From the NCBI GenBank assembly GCA_017520545.1, contig JAFXFM010000019.1:1-58347 (forward strand): a stretch of DNA of 58,347 bases, written 5' to 3'. Source of the stretch: Alistipes sp. (GTDB lineage Bacteria; Bacteroidota; Bacteroidia; Bacteroidales; Rikenellaceae). The notes beneath the pieces were generated by a model. That model saw only the letters and a list, made by a program, of their open reading frames with translations, ran no database searches and was not told the DNA's origin. Position numbers and translations under genes: made by a program. This document shows, piece by piece, positions 7,894 to 15,639 of the stretch; position 1 is the stretch's first letter; every line of letters starts with the position of its first letter.

Positions 7894-8255
7894 CGTAGCA
7901 ATAAATAATTAAATATCAGATAAATACAAGCACATACTATTTACAGGGCGCATTTATAGGGTGTATTTATTTTTGATTAGTACTTATTGATTATTAGTTA
8001 ATTATCTCATTTTTAGAGAGTTAAAAATTAATCTATTTTTAGTTGTGTTTTATTCTGCCTATTGATATGTGAAAGTTATCTATATAATATATGTAGGTAT
8101 ATAAGAGACTCTGAATACCCCAAAAAACTATTTCAAAAACATTGATATTCATATAAAAAAGAACATTGTCCGTATCTTGCTTATGTAAAGTGTTGATATA
8201 GACAATGTTATTATTTTGTGAAATGTTCATTTTTGTATATAAGTGAATGTTTCAC
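7894..8255. other. Gene-free left end of the island
   Basis: AT-rich, with no convincing coding potential. At 7945-7970 it has AGGGCGCATTTAT followed directly by AGGGTGTATTTAT. The same pair in the opposite order (AGGGTGTATTTTT, AGGGTGCATTTTT) stands at 19125-19151 near the other end. These could be recombinase arm-binding sites. I see nothing else in it. Confidence 0.5.
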
Positions 8256-8846
8256 CTAAAAGTCTAACAAGTCATAGGTTTCTAACAGTTCCTCTTGTCT
8301 GATTCCTAAATATATTTTGGTGATTGCGATGTTGGAGTGGTTGAAGAGTTCAGACAGTCGCACTAATGCCAAGTTCGCATTCTCTCCTGCTGACTCAAAA
8401 ACTTTTCTACCGAAAGTCTTTCGCATTGAGTGTGTGCTAAAATTTTGAATTTTCACATTGTAGTTCTTTTTGATGTCTTTTAAGATTGCATTGATTCTCT
8501 GAATAGAATAGACACTACCCTTCTGAGATAAAAAACATTTTTCACTATCGTCTTTAATTCCTAATGCTCGGTAACAGTTGTTGATATGTCGTTGAAATTC
8601 GTGGTTTATTTTCACCACCCTACGCTTTCCTGTCTTTTTCTCTCGTATGGTAAACTGCTCCTCATAAAGTAGCATATCCCAACTCAATGTGAGCAAGTCG
8701 GAAATTCGCAATCCGAAGAAACTGCCACAACCCAACAATAAACTCATTCGGTAGTTGCCATCTCTATACAATCTACGGATAAGGTTCATCATCGAATCCC
8801 AATCAAGATAATCCGATGTACGATATGTGCTTTTAATCTTTGTCAT
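8256..8846 (-). CDS. Short tyrosine recombinase (catalytic domain only)
   Basis: 196 residues, far shorter than typical phage integrases: the core-binding SAM-like domain is missing and only the catalytic domain is present. The catalytic residues look complete: Arg in GLRISDLL near residue 45, Lys in EKKTGKRR near 72, His-x-x-Arg in THSMRKTFG near 138, His in LFNHSNIA near 167 and the nucleophile Tyr in IYLGI near 178. It lies near the left end and points outward. It could be a directionality or inversion recombinase, or a minimal integrase. The minus strand reads TATTTTTG (complement of 8873-8880) upstream as a possible -7 box. Confidence 0.75.
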   Translation of the reverse strand: MTKIKSTYRTSDYLDWDSMMNLIRRLYRDGNYRMSLLLGCGSFFGLRISDLLTLSWDMLLYEEQFTIREKKTGKRRVVKINHEFQRHINNCYRALGIKDDSEKCFLSQKGSVYSIQRINAILKDIKKNYNVKIQNFSTHSMRKTFGRKVFESAGENANLALVRLSELFNHSNIAITKIYLGIRQEELLETYDLLDF

Positions 8847-8985
8847 ATTGGTTATAGTTTAATTTTGTATGACAAAAATAATAATATATTATTAAATAAA
8901 CAAATTTTATTAGTATAATAATATGAATTAATTTGAATTTATTATGTATATGGTATTAAATAGGTAATTGATTTTTGCACACCAA

Positions 8986-9009
8986 CAAAAAAGGAGGCGT
9001 GTGCCTCCC
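8986..9009 (-). terminator. Terminator downstream of the 100-residue gene
   Basis: On the minus strand, GGAGGC-ACAC-GCCTCC followed by TTTTTTTG. It would end transcripts of the small gene at 9109-9411 and possibly of the large lipoprotein gene upstream. Confidence 0.75.
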
Positions 9010-9108
9010 TTTATGAATTGCTATACAACAAACTCATCTATCTTTAATTTCGATAATATACTTTTCCGATATAATAAGTTTTGCCGCATCATTATATAAT
9101 CGTAAAAT

Positions 9109-9411
9109 TTAATCATTAGTAATTTCTTCACTATATTGTATATCAATAATCTCGACATCAACCTCGTTGCCATTCTCATCTTTTACCTCTAAATTGCCTT
9201 CGTACATATTGACATACACATAGCAAGTGTATTCTTTACCGCAGTCAAGACAGTAAATCGGATGCTCATCTGTGTCTTCACTATCAGCAACATTATCTGC
9301 ATACATATTAGCAATAGGCAAATCACTTAAAGTTTCGACAACCTCTGTTTCGCAGGAGCAATCAAATTTAATAGTTATTGTCTCTACTGCAATTGGATTA
9401 AAGTTTTTCAT
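9109..9411 (-). CDS. Small acidic protein with a possible zinc ribbon
   Basis: 100 residues, unrecognised. Cysteines occur as FDCSC near residue 18 and YCLDCGKEYTC near 53-63, a spacing that could bind one metal ion in a ribbon-like fold. The rest is strongly acidic (Glu/Asp-rich), ending in a beta-like tail. It lies downstream of the giant lipoprotein gene on the same strand with an 81-base gap, and a terminator follows. Probably a cytoplasmic accessory protein of the island. Confidence 0.55.
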   Translation of the reverse strand: MKNFNPIAVETITIKFDCSCETEVVETLSDLPIANMYADNVADSEDTDEHPIYCLDCGKEYTCYVYVNMYEGNLEVKDENGNEVDVEIIDIQYSEEITND

Positions 9412-9492
9412 AGTTGTAAATTTTAATTGTTAGCAAATTGTTTTTTAAGGTTGGTGGCGGTTAAACCACCAACCGAAATGTTAAATCGTTAA

Positions 9493-12400
9493 TTAAAAAG
9501 CGAGGACAGCACGTACATTGTATTTGCCACTCTTAGAGTTGCTACCCGAATAAATATCACCACTTGAATTGCTATGGATATTGTTAGCACCGATGCTACT
9601 GTCCTCAGTAGACGACCAATAAGAAGATGTTCCGAGTGTGGTGAAACCATTAGCGGAGAGTGTTGAGTTGATTGTGGATTTATTGTTATGAATAACCTCC
9701 AACTCATTTAATGCAGGCAAATACCAAGCATCTTTACCATAGTCAGCGCACCACTTAAATGCGGGATATTTGCTTAAATCAGGATTGAGAGACTTAATAG
9801 TATTCATATTTGCCATACCATTATTGTTATTACTTGCATTTGTTGTGATGTACATCTCGCCCCAACTTGTTGAAGTTGTTTCGGTAACAGACATCATCTT
9901 TCCGTTTGTACCTCCATTTGCAATCTCACATACAACACCTCCATTACACCAAGGAATATATTGACCAACCTTATATGGATAACCGTAACTATTGCCTGCA
10001 TTATCATAAACTTCTACACCTCCCATATCAAAGTGAAGGTAATCATTTCGAGTCTTGCACTTATCCCAAATAATAATTGTTTTGAGACTTGAATTGTTTT
10101 TTATATTTACATCGGTAAGAGCGGTGTTCTTATATAGATTAATATCCCCTATTGATAACCCCTCCGCAAATAGAGTTCTTAATTTCGTATTATACTGCAC
10201 ATCAACCATTGAAATCTCCGCATTATTGCTTACATTGAGATAGGTAAGTGCCGTATTACTGCGGATATTGAGAGCAGAGAGTTTGTTGTTTGAGATATCG
10301 AACTCCTGCAATGCCGTATTAGCAACAACATTGATTTTTGGCAGTTTATTATTGTTGCAGTAGAACTTCACAAGTGCAGTATTATTCGACACATCGAGGG
10401 TTGTGAGTTCGTTGTTATTACATACAAGCGAAGTCAAAGCGACATTTTTGGTAACATCAAGCGACTGCAACTTACATTTCTGCACATCGAGTGTTTCGAG
10501 TTGCAAGAGCGAAGATACATCAACCACCTCCAATACGCTATTGCCCGACAATGTAGCATTGACAACAGGGGCATAGAATACAAGCGATGTCAGTGCTGTA
10601 TTGTTGGTTATGGTAACATCGGAAAACTCACCATAAAGTTCCAAAGTAGTCAAAGCGGTAGCATTCTTAAATGTAAATGATTTGAACGCTGTATTCTTGG
10701 CAGTAAAGTAGAGCGAAGATGCCTGTGTGTAGTTATCAATACTGATTGCGGTGTCGCTGATAGCATTGGTGGTTACACCCTGCAAATTGAGATACTCCAA
10801 CGCCGTGCAGTTATCAAGGTTAAGATGCTCGATAGGGTTACTATTGCAAGTCAGTGTTTTGAGTGCTTTCAGATTTGGTAGTTTAATTGTCTTGATGCTA
10901 TTATTTGAGCAGTTGAGGGTTACGAGGTTGGTACAAGACTCCAAACCTGTCAAATCGGTAACACCCTTGCCCGAACAGTTTACCATAGTGATATTGTCCG
11001 ACTCGGCAATAGAGATTTCGCCATCGCCATTATCATCGTAGTTATTCAAAAGGTACGCCTTCAAGTTCGCATCAGGGATAACGATACCGCCATTGTTGTA
11101 GTATATGGTTGTTGCATCGTCTTTGCTGATGGCAACTGCGCCCTGCTGCGCATCATCTTTAACCCACAACTTAACGAGCGAAGAGTTGTTCGAGCAGTCG
11201 AGGGTTTTGAGCGAAGGGCGTGCGCTAATATCCAATGCGGTGAGGGCATTGTAAGAGCAATTCAGCGTTTCGAGAGCAGCACACTTTGTAATATCCAACT
11301 GCGTGAGTACATTGTGCGAGCAATCAAGGATTGTCATCTTGGTAAGCATACCGAGATTGATGCTCTCCAAAGCATTGTTAGCACAATCGAGAGTAGTTAT
11401 CTTCTCACCACTGAGATAGATAGTCTTCAATGCGTTCTCGCCACAATCAAGAGTTGTAAGAGCGGTATTCTTGGTAATGTCAAGCGATGTCAAGTTATTC
11501 TCAAAACATTCGAGCGTGGTGAGTGCTGTGTTTTTGGTTAAATTGAGCAAAGAGATATTATTCTTACCGCAGTACAACTCCGTAAGTCCGAGAATTGTGG
11601 TAGTGTCGAGCGATGTAATCTCATTGCCTGTGCAGTTGAGCGAAACAAGTTGCTTGTTCTGCGATACATTGAGTGCGCCAAGTTTGTTGGTAGCAACATT
11701 CAGCGTGGTAAGTCCCTTTGCTGCGCTCAAATCGAACTCGGTGAGTTTATTGTTTGAAGCATCAAACGATACAATAGCAGTGCAACCACCAACATCGAGG
11801 GCAGTGAGGCGGTTGTTGCTTACATTAACCTCGGTGAGTTTCTTATTATTCGAAAGATCAAGCGCAGTGAGGCGGTTGAACGAGCAGTTCAACTTTTCGA
11901 GGTTGGTGAAATACTCGATACCTGCAAGCGAAGTTGCTTGTGGCATAAGTCCCGTAATATCAATTTCGGTAATGTTCTCTGCCTCTGCTAACGAAATTTC
12001 GCTATCTGAATCGGTGTCAAACTTCTCGACAAGATACGCCTTAAAATTTACATCAGGAACATAAACTGTGTTGGTTGTCCAAGGCACCATATTTACATAG
12101 TCGGAAGTCAAACAGTTGTAACCATTCGACACCTCCAAACGCACATTTGCAGAGATTTCGTTGCGGAAGAATCCCTCTTCGAGGTTTGCGCCCTTGGCAA
12201 CAACTGTCAAAATACCATCTTTTGCCGATGCGCTCTCAACGGTGAGGTTTACAAATTCGCCAACCGTGGCACGAGTTTGAGCATAGACTGCCTTCACGCT
12301 CAACGCCTCCTCCCAAACTGCAACCAACTCCTCAGCAACAGCAGCAGGGCGCACCTCATATTTAAGGGTTGCACTGCCTGCGGTGATTGTGCCATTGCTC

Positions 12401-14100
12401 TCGGTGTAGTACATTGTTGCCTTGCAATCCGAAAACTCAGGAACGAAACTCAACGACTGAATACGCTCGATAAGGGCAGCAATCTGCTCCTGCATCTCGG
12501 CAATATCTGCCTGCATATTGTAAATGGTGAGTTTGATAGTCTTAACCTCTTGTTCCAAAACTGTAACACGAGCATCGAGAGCATCTATTGCAGCGTTAAT
12601 AGTTGCCACCTCATTGTCGATACGGGTGTTGATGGTTGAAACCTCCGTAGCAATAGCATCACGGAGTTGTCCATTCAAGGTGTTGATGGCGGTTTTGATT
12701 GCCTCCTTGTATGCCTCGGTAATCTCAGCAGCTGTGTTGTTGAGTTCACTTCTCAATTGTGCGATAGAGGCGGTGTTTTCGGAAATCGCCTGTGCGTTAT
12801 TGCCAATAGCAGTTGCATTGGCGGAGATAAGAGCAGCATTCTTGGCAATCTCCTCTGCGTTCTTGGCAATAGTGCGAGTGTTAGTATCTACATTTGATTG
12901 CAAAGAGGTAATTGCACTCTTATTGTTATTGATAAGAGTCTCGTTTGCCTCGATAAGGGATTTATTCTCGTCAATCTTTTGGCTGTTGCCCTCTATGTCT
13001 TCGCTATTCTCTGCAATTGCCTGCGCATTGGCAGTTATCTTGGTGGCATTGTTTGAAATCTGCTCTGCATTATCCGCAATGGCGAGTTTATTGGTTGCAA
13101 TTTCGCCCTGTGCCGATGATAAATCTTCACGCAAAGCATCTATCAACTCCTTGTTGTCTGAGATGTTCTTGGTGAGTTGCTCCGAGAGTTCGCTGATAAG
13201 ATTTTCAAGATATGCCTTCTGTGCTTCGAGTTTGCTGTTGAACTCCTGCATAATATCGGCAAGCATCTGATTAACCTCCTGCATAGTGTAGTAACCTGCG
13301 AGTTGGTTATTAACCCACTGTTGCATCTTTGTCTCCGAAGCGGAAATAGCATCTTTGATTGCTTGTGTATATGCTGCCTCAACCTCCTCCTTTGCTGCCG
13401 ATATAGCATCTGTATATGCTTTGGTAATCTCTGTTACCTTCTGTTGGATATCCTTGTTCAAGGTTGATACTGCCGCCTCGACATCCTCCTTAATTTTGGT
13501 GTTAAGGCGAGTTTCAAGGGCGGTAAGACTCTTGTTGATTGACTCTATCTGCGTCTTGATGCTTGCGACTTCTGCTGCCAATTCATTATGCTTTTCGAGA
13601 GTTGCAAAGGTTTGAGATACCCAATCCTTTGTGCTCTGAATTTCGCCATTGACATAACTCTCCAAATCGTTGATTTTATCCTCTAATGCCTTGTCCTTAT
13701 TCTGCAAAGAGGTGATAGCATTGTTGATTTGCGCTAACTCGCCCTCTAATTCCGACTTTACAGATGCAAGTTGTGCCAACACATCAGATTTTGCTAATGA
13801 AATGCTGTTCTTCAACTCCCTCTCAACACTCTCAATCTCTTTGTTTGTAGCATCAATTGATTTTTGAAGATTGCTTGCAGTGGACTGCAAACTCTCGATG
13901 TACCCTTTCAGCTCCTTGTCCATCTTTTTCAGTTCGGGCAGAGTTGCATTGATAGCTTTCACCTGCTCTTGGAGTGATGCAATTTGGGTGTTTTCAATCT
14001 CATCAAGACGCCCATTGATATTCTCAATCGCCTCTTCAAACTTTTTGCAACTTGGCAATATCATTGCCACTACTGCAACTAATAAAAATAGTCTCTTCAT
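9493..14100 (-). CDS. Giant surface lipoprotein: coiled coil, LRR blocks, DUF1566/FISUMP-like C-terminus
   Basis: 1535 residues. The lipobox is ILPSC (Cys near 18). Residues about 22-550 are a continuous coiled coil with heptad-like 'I..N...I..N' spacing (for example ANAQAIAENSEDIEGNSQ). A beta domain spans about 553-680. Two units then each start with an EF-hand/dockerin-like acidic loop (DTDSDSEIS near 690, DDNGDGEIS near 1018) followed by 21-22-residue leucine-rich repeats of the form 'L..L.(V/C)..N.L..LD(V/I)'. The last 165 residues resemble the FISUMP/DUF1566 lectin-like fold (WYLPALNELEVI, YWSSTED, VRAVLAF). It is predicted to be a long stalk with a distal binding head on the cell surface. 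It is the main cargo of the island; the ligand is unknown. Confidence 0.8.
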   Translation of the reverse strand: MKRLFLLVAVVAMILPSCKKFEEAIENINGRLDEIENTQIASLQEQVKAINATLPELKKMDKELKGYIESLQSTASNLQKSIDATNKEIESVERELKNSISLAKSDVLAQLASVKSELEGELAQINNAITSLQNKDKALEDKINDLESYVNGEIQSTKDWVSQTFATLEKHNELAAEVASIKTQIESINKSLTALETRLNTKIKEDVEAAVSTLNKDIQQKVTEITKAYTDAISAAKEEVEAAYTQAIKDAISASETKMQQWVNNQLAGYYTMQEVNQMLADIMQEFNSKLEAQKAYLENLISELSEQLTKNISDNKELIDALREDLSSAQGEIATNKLAIADNAEQISNNATKITANAQAIAENSEDIEGNSQKIDENKSLIEANETLINNNKSAITSLQSNVDTNTRTIAKNAEEIAKNAALISANATAIGNNAQAISENTASIAQLRSELNNTAAEITEAYKEAIKTAINTLNGQLRDAIATEVSTINTRIDNEVATINAAIDALDARVTVLEQEVKTIKLTIYNMQADIAEMQEQIAALIERIQSLSFVPEFSDCKATMYYTESNGTITAGSATLKYEVRPAAVAEELVAVWEEALSVKAVYAQTRATVGEFVNLTVESASAKDGILTVVAKGANLEEGFFRNEISANVRLEVSNGYNCLTSDYVNMVPWTTNTVYVPDVNFKAYLVEKFDTDSDSEISLAEAENITEIDITGLMPQATSLAGIEYFTNLEKLNCSFNRLTALDLSNNKKLTEVNVSNNRLTALDVGGCTAIVSFDASNNKLTEFDLSAAKGLTTLNVATNKLGALNVSQNKQLVSLNCTGNEITSLDTTTILGLTELYCGKNNISLLNLTKNTALTTLECFENNLTSLDITKNTALTTLDCGENALKTIYLSGEKITTLDCANNALESINLGMLTKMTILDCSHNVLTQLDITKCAALETLNCSYNALTALDISARPSLKTLDCSNNSSLVKLWVKDDAQQGAVAISKDDATTIYYNNGGIVIPDANLKAYLLNNYDDNGDGEISIAESDNITMVNCSGKGVTDLTGLESCTNLVTLNCSNNSIKTIKLPNLKALKTLTCNSNPIEHLNLDNCTALEYLNLQGVTTNAISDTAISIDNYTQASSLYFTAKNTAFKSFTFKNATALTTLELYGEFSDVTITNNTALTSLVFYAPVVNATLSGNSVLEVVDVSSLLQLETLDVQKCKLQSLDVTKNVALTSLVCNNNELTTLDVSNNTALVKFYCNNNKLPKINVVANTALQEFDISNNKLSALNIRSNTALTYLNVSNNAEISMVDVQYNTKLRTLFAEGLSIGDINLYKNTALTDVNIKNNSSLKTIIIWDKCKTRNDYLHFDMGGVEVYDNAGNSYGYPYKVGQYIPWCNGGVVCEIANGGTNGKMMSVTETTSTSWGEMYITTNASNNNNGMANMNTIKSLNPDLSKYPAFKWCADYGKDAWYLPALNELEVIHNNKSTINSTLSANGFTTLGTSSYWSSTEDSSIGANNIHSNSSGDIYSGSNSKSGKYNVRAVLAF

Positions 14101-14411
14101 AACAGTAAAGTATTAAAAATTAAACAATTGTTAAAATGTTCATTCTGTTATGACAATAAAGAAAGTGTGGAGAAACACTGTTCGTCTATCAATCTGACGG
14201 TTCTGACAAAACCTTGACAACAATAAACGATGCGATACCCCACACCCGTAATATGCAGAATGGGGTTGCAGAATGCTCCCAACCATACATATACAAGAAA
14301 TGAGTGCTATTCGTTGCCCCGTTGTCGTAAAAACTGTCAGATTTTCAGATTAGGACTGCAAAAAACACTTTCAATATGTCCGTCAATCTATTGATTGACA
14401 AGGCAAATATA
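14101..14411 (-). promoter_or_regulatory. Long leader and -7 box of the giant lipoprotein gene
   Basis: No gene is seen. The minus strand reads TATATTTG at the complement of 14404-14411, which would give a leader of about 300 bases. A hairpin GTCAATC/GATTGAC lies near 14382-14399, almost on the promoter, and could act as an operator or an early RNA hairpin. Confidence 0.45.
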
Positions 14412-14500
14412 AGCATTTTTTGTTTCAATGTTCTCTAAAAGAGAAACTTTTTGAATAGCACCCTGTGAAGTATCGCTTTAAATGATACAAAAAGTGAAGG

Positions 14501-14827
14501 TTAAAACACCTTCACAATACTTTCCCATCGGAAACTACGCCATTCGCCAAGTTCACAATCAAATACTGCTGTGGTGGCATACAACTCTCTGCTCACGCCC
14601 CTACCGTTGATGTGGCGTTTTACCAATGATGGATTAGTAGTGGCGAACATCTCCCTCAACTCTCCATTCTTCTTTTGGAAGATAAAATGCGCCACGCCTG
14701 TACGGAGTTTATGTTTGAGGGACTCAATCATCATCGCCTTTGCACCCGCCATCAACTCGCTTCCTGTTCGTGCTGCGATTACCGCCATTCTTGTTGCTGT
14801 TCCGTTTGTAATTACCAATGCGTTCAT
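14501..14827 (-). CDS. Small SH3-like barrel protein (DUF2693-type)
   Basis: 108 residues from the ATG at 14827. The longer frame to 14878 adds residues without family likeness. The pattern 'ITNGTATRMAVIAARTG...MMIESLKHKLRTGVAHFIFQKKNGELREMFATTNP' resembles short SH3-barrel proteins common on Bacteroidetes plasmids and islands, whose function is unknown. It lies 41 bases downstream of the 54-residue gene and probably shares its promoter at 15067-15074. Confidence 0.6.
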   Translation of the reverse strand: MNALVITNGTATRMAVIAARTGSELMAGAKAMMIESLKHKLRTGVAHFIFQKKNGELREMFATTNPSLVKRHINGRGVSRELYATTAVFDCELGEWRSFRWESIVKVF

Positions 14828-14868
14828 AGTGTAAGATTTTTTATTACAGTTAGTTAAAATTTTAATTC

Positions 14869-15033
14869 CTAATACCAAGTTGAAGGTTTAGTCCAACCCT
14901 CCAATTCATACCAAGCATCGAGCGCTGCATATCTGCTGCGACCAAAACTTGCAACCTTATTGCCCGTTGCAATCTCCCATACGCCCCAACCACTGCCTGA
15001 GCAACCAATCTGATATTTTCTCTCTCGTGCCAT
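14869..15033 (-). CDS. 54-residue hypothetical protein
   Basis: A short frame from ATG 15033 (MARERKYQIGCSGSGWGVWE...) to TAG 14869. It is rich in Trp, Tyr and Gly, with a beta-hairpin-like first half and a likely helix (SRYAALDAWYELEG). A consensus TATCTTTG box stands 34 bases upstream on the same strand, and the next gene follows at once. These support real coding despite the small size. Function unknown. Confidence 0.55.
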   Translation of the reverse strand: MARERKYQIGCSGSGWGVWEIATGNKVASFGRSRYAALDAWYELEGWTKPSTWY

Positions 15034-15066
15034 ATTTTATTAATATCATATCCATTATTTCTACTA

Positions 15067-15074
15067 CAAAGATA
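15067..15074 (-). promoter_or_regulatory. -7 box for the small-gene pair
   Basis: The minus strand reads TATCTTTG. It is divergent from the XRE gene promoter at 15159-15166, so both share one control region that the XRE protein might regulate. Confidence 0.6.
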
Positions 15075-15158
15075 AAACTTTATTATTAATAATCCAAATT
15101 ATTTTAACATTTTATTTTAATTTTATCTAAATAATTTAACATTCTGATATTTATTTTC

Positions 15159-15166
15159 TATCTTTG
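15159..15166 (+). promoter_or_regulatory. -7 box of the XRE regulator gene
   Basis: TATCTTTG, 19 bases before the ATG at 15186. Confidence 0.65.
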
Positions 15167-15185
15167 TCTAAAATTTTGGGATAGT

Positions 15186-15479
15186 ATGGCAAAACTACGA
15201 GTAAAGCAGATTGTAAAGGAGAAGGGTTTAACATTGGCAAAAGTGGCTGAGATGTTGGAAATCCACCCTGTAAATTTAAGTACCACCCTCAACGGTAATC
15301 CAACCATCGCAACATTGGAGAAGATTGCAAATGTATTGGGAGTAGATGTTACCGACTTAATTGAAACCGAGAACAAACCTATTGTAAGTGGTTTTGTAAA
15401 GGTTGATGGAGAGGTTATTGAACTCTCTTCTATTGCCGATTTGGAACAGGCATTAGCGAAGGCGAAGGAGTTGAAGTAA
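15186..15479 (+). CDS. XRE-family helix-turn-helix regulator
   Basis: 97 residues. An N-terminal HTH of Cro/CI type covers about residues 4-60: KGLTLAKVAEMLEIHPVNLSTTLNGNPTIATLEKIANVLGV shows the usual helix 2-turn-helix 3 and the following scaffold helix. The C-terminal tail (FVKVDGEVIELSSIADLEQAL) is a short beta-hairpin plus helix, perhaps for dimerisation. It lies between the divergent small genes and the putative polymerase gene, so it is the likely regulator of island maintenance. Confidence 0.8.
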   Translation: MAKLRVKQIVKEKGLTLAKVAEMLEIHPVNLSTTLNGNPTIATLEKIANVLGVDVTDLIETENKPIVSGFVKVDGEVIELSSIADLEQALAKAKELK

Positions 15480-15484
15480 TGCCC

Positions 15485-15541
15485 TTCAATTTTTGATACT
15501 TTTTAGGTATCAATTTTTGAGGTGTTTGTATCAATTTGGGA
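15485..15541. repeat. Three iteron-like direct repeats
   Basis: TCAATTT occurs three times in the same orientation, starting at 15486, 15510 and 15531, each embedded in a longer shared pattern (TCAATTTTTGA twice, TCAATTTGGGA once), spaced 24 and 21 bases. They lie about 100 bases before the putative polymerase gene, a usual place for initiator-binding or operator sites. Confidence 0.4.
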
Positions 15542-15639
15542 TAAAATAAAAGTAACCATTTTCAACACATTTGGTTTTAACTTTTCTTGACTTTTAAGAG
15601 CAAATAACCATATTTAGTATAGTTAAAAATCTTGAAAGT

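Noticed and set aside
8039-8230. 63-residue AT-rich minus-strand frame
   Set aside because: Asn/Ile/Tyr-rich translation of AT-rich DNA, no promoter or homology pattern.
9493-9640. C-terminal DUF1566-like end of the giant lipoprotein as another DGR variable region
   Set aside because: The fold is related and the codons are rich in AAC/AGC, but there is no second copy or template in the window to test for A-specific changes.
11471-13270. Plus-strand frames opposite the LRR/coiled-coil gene
   Set aside because: Antisense shadows of repetitive coding sequence, without start signals or family likeness.
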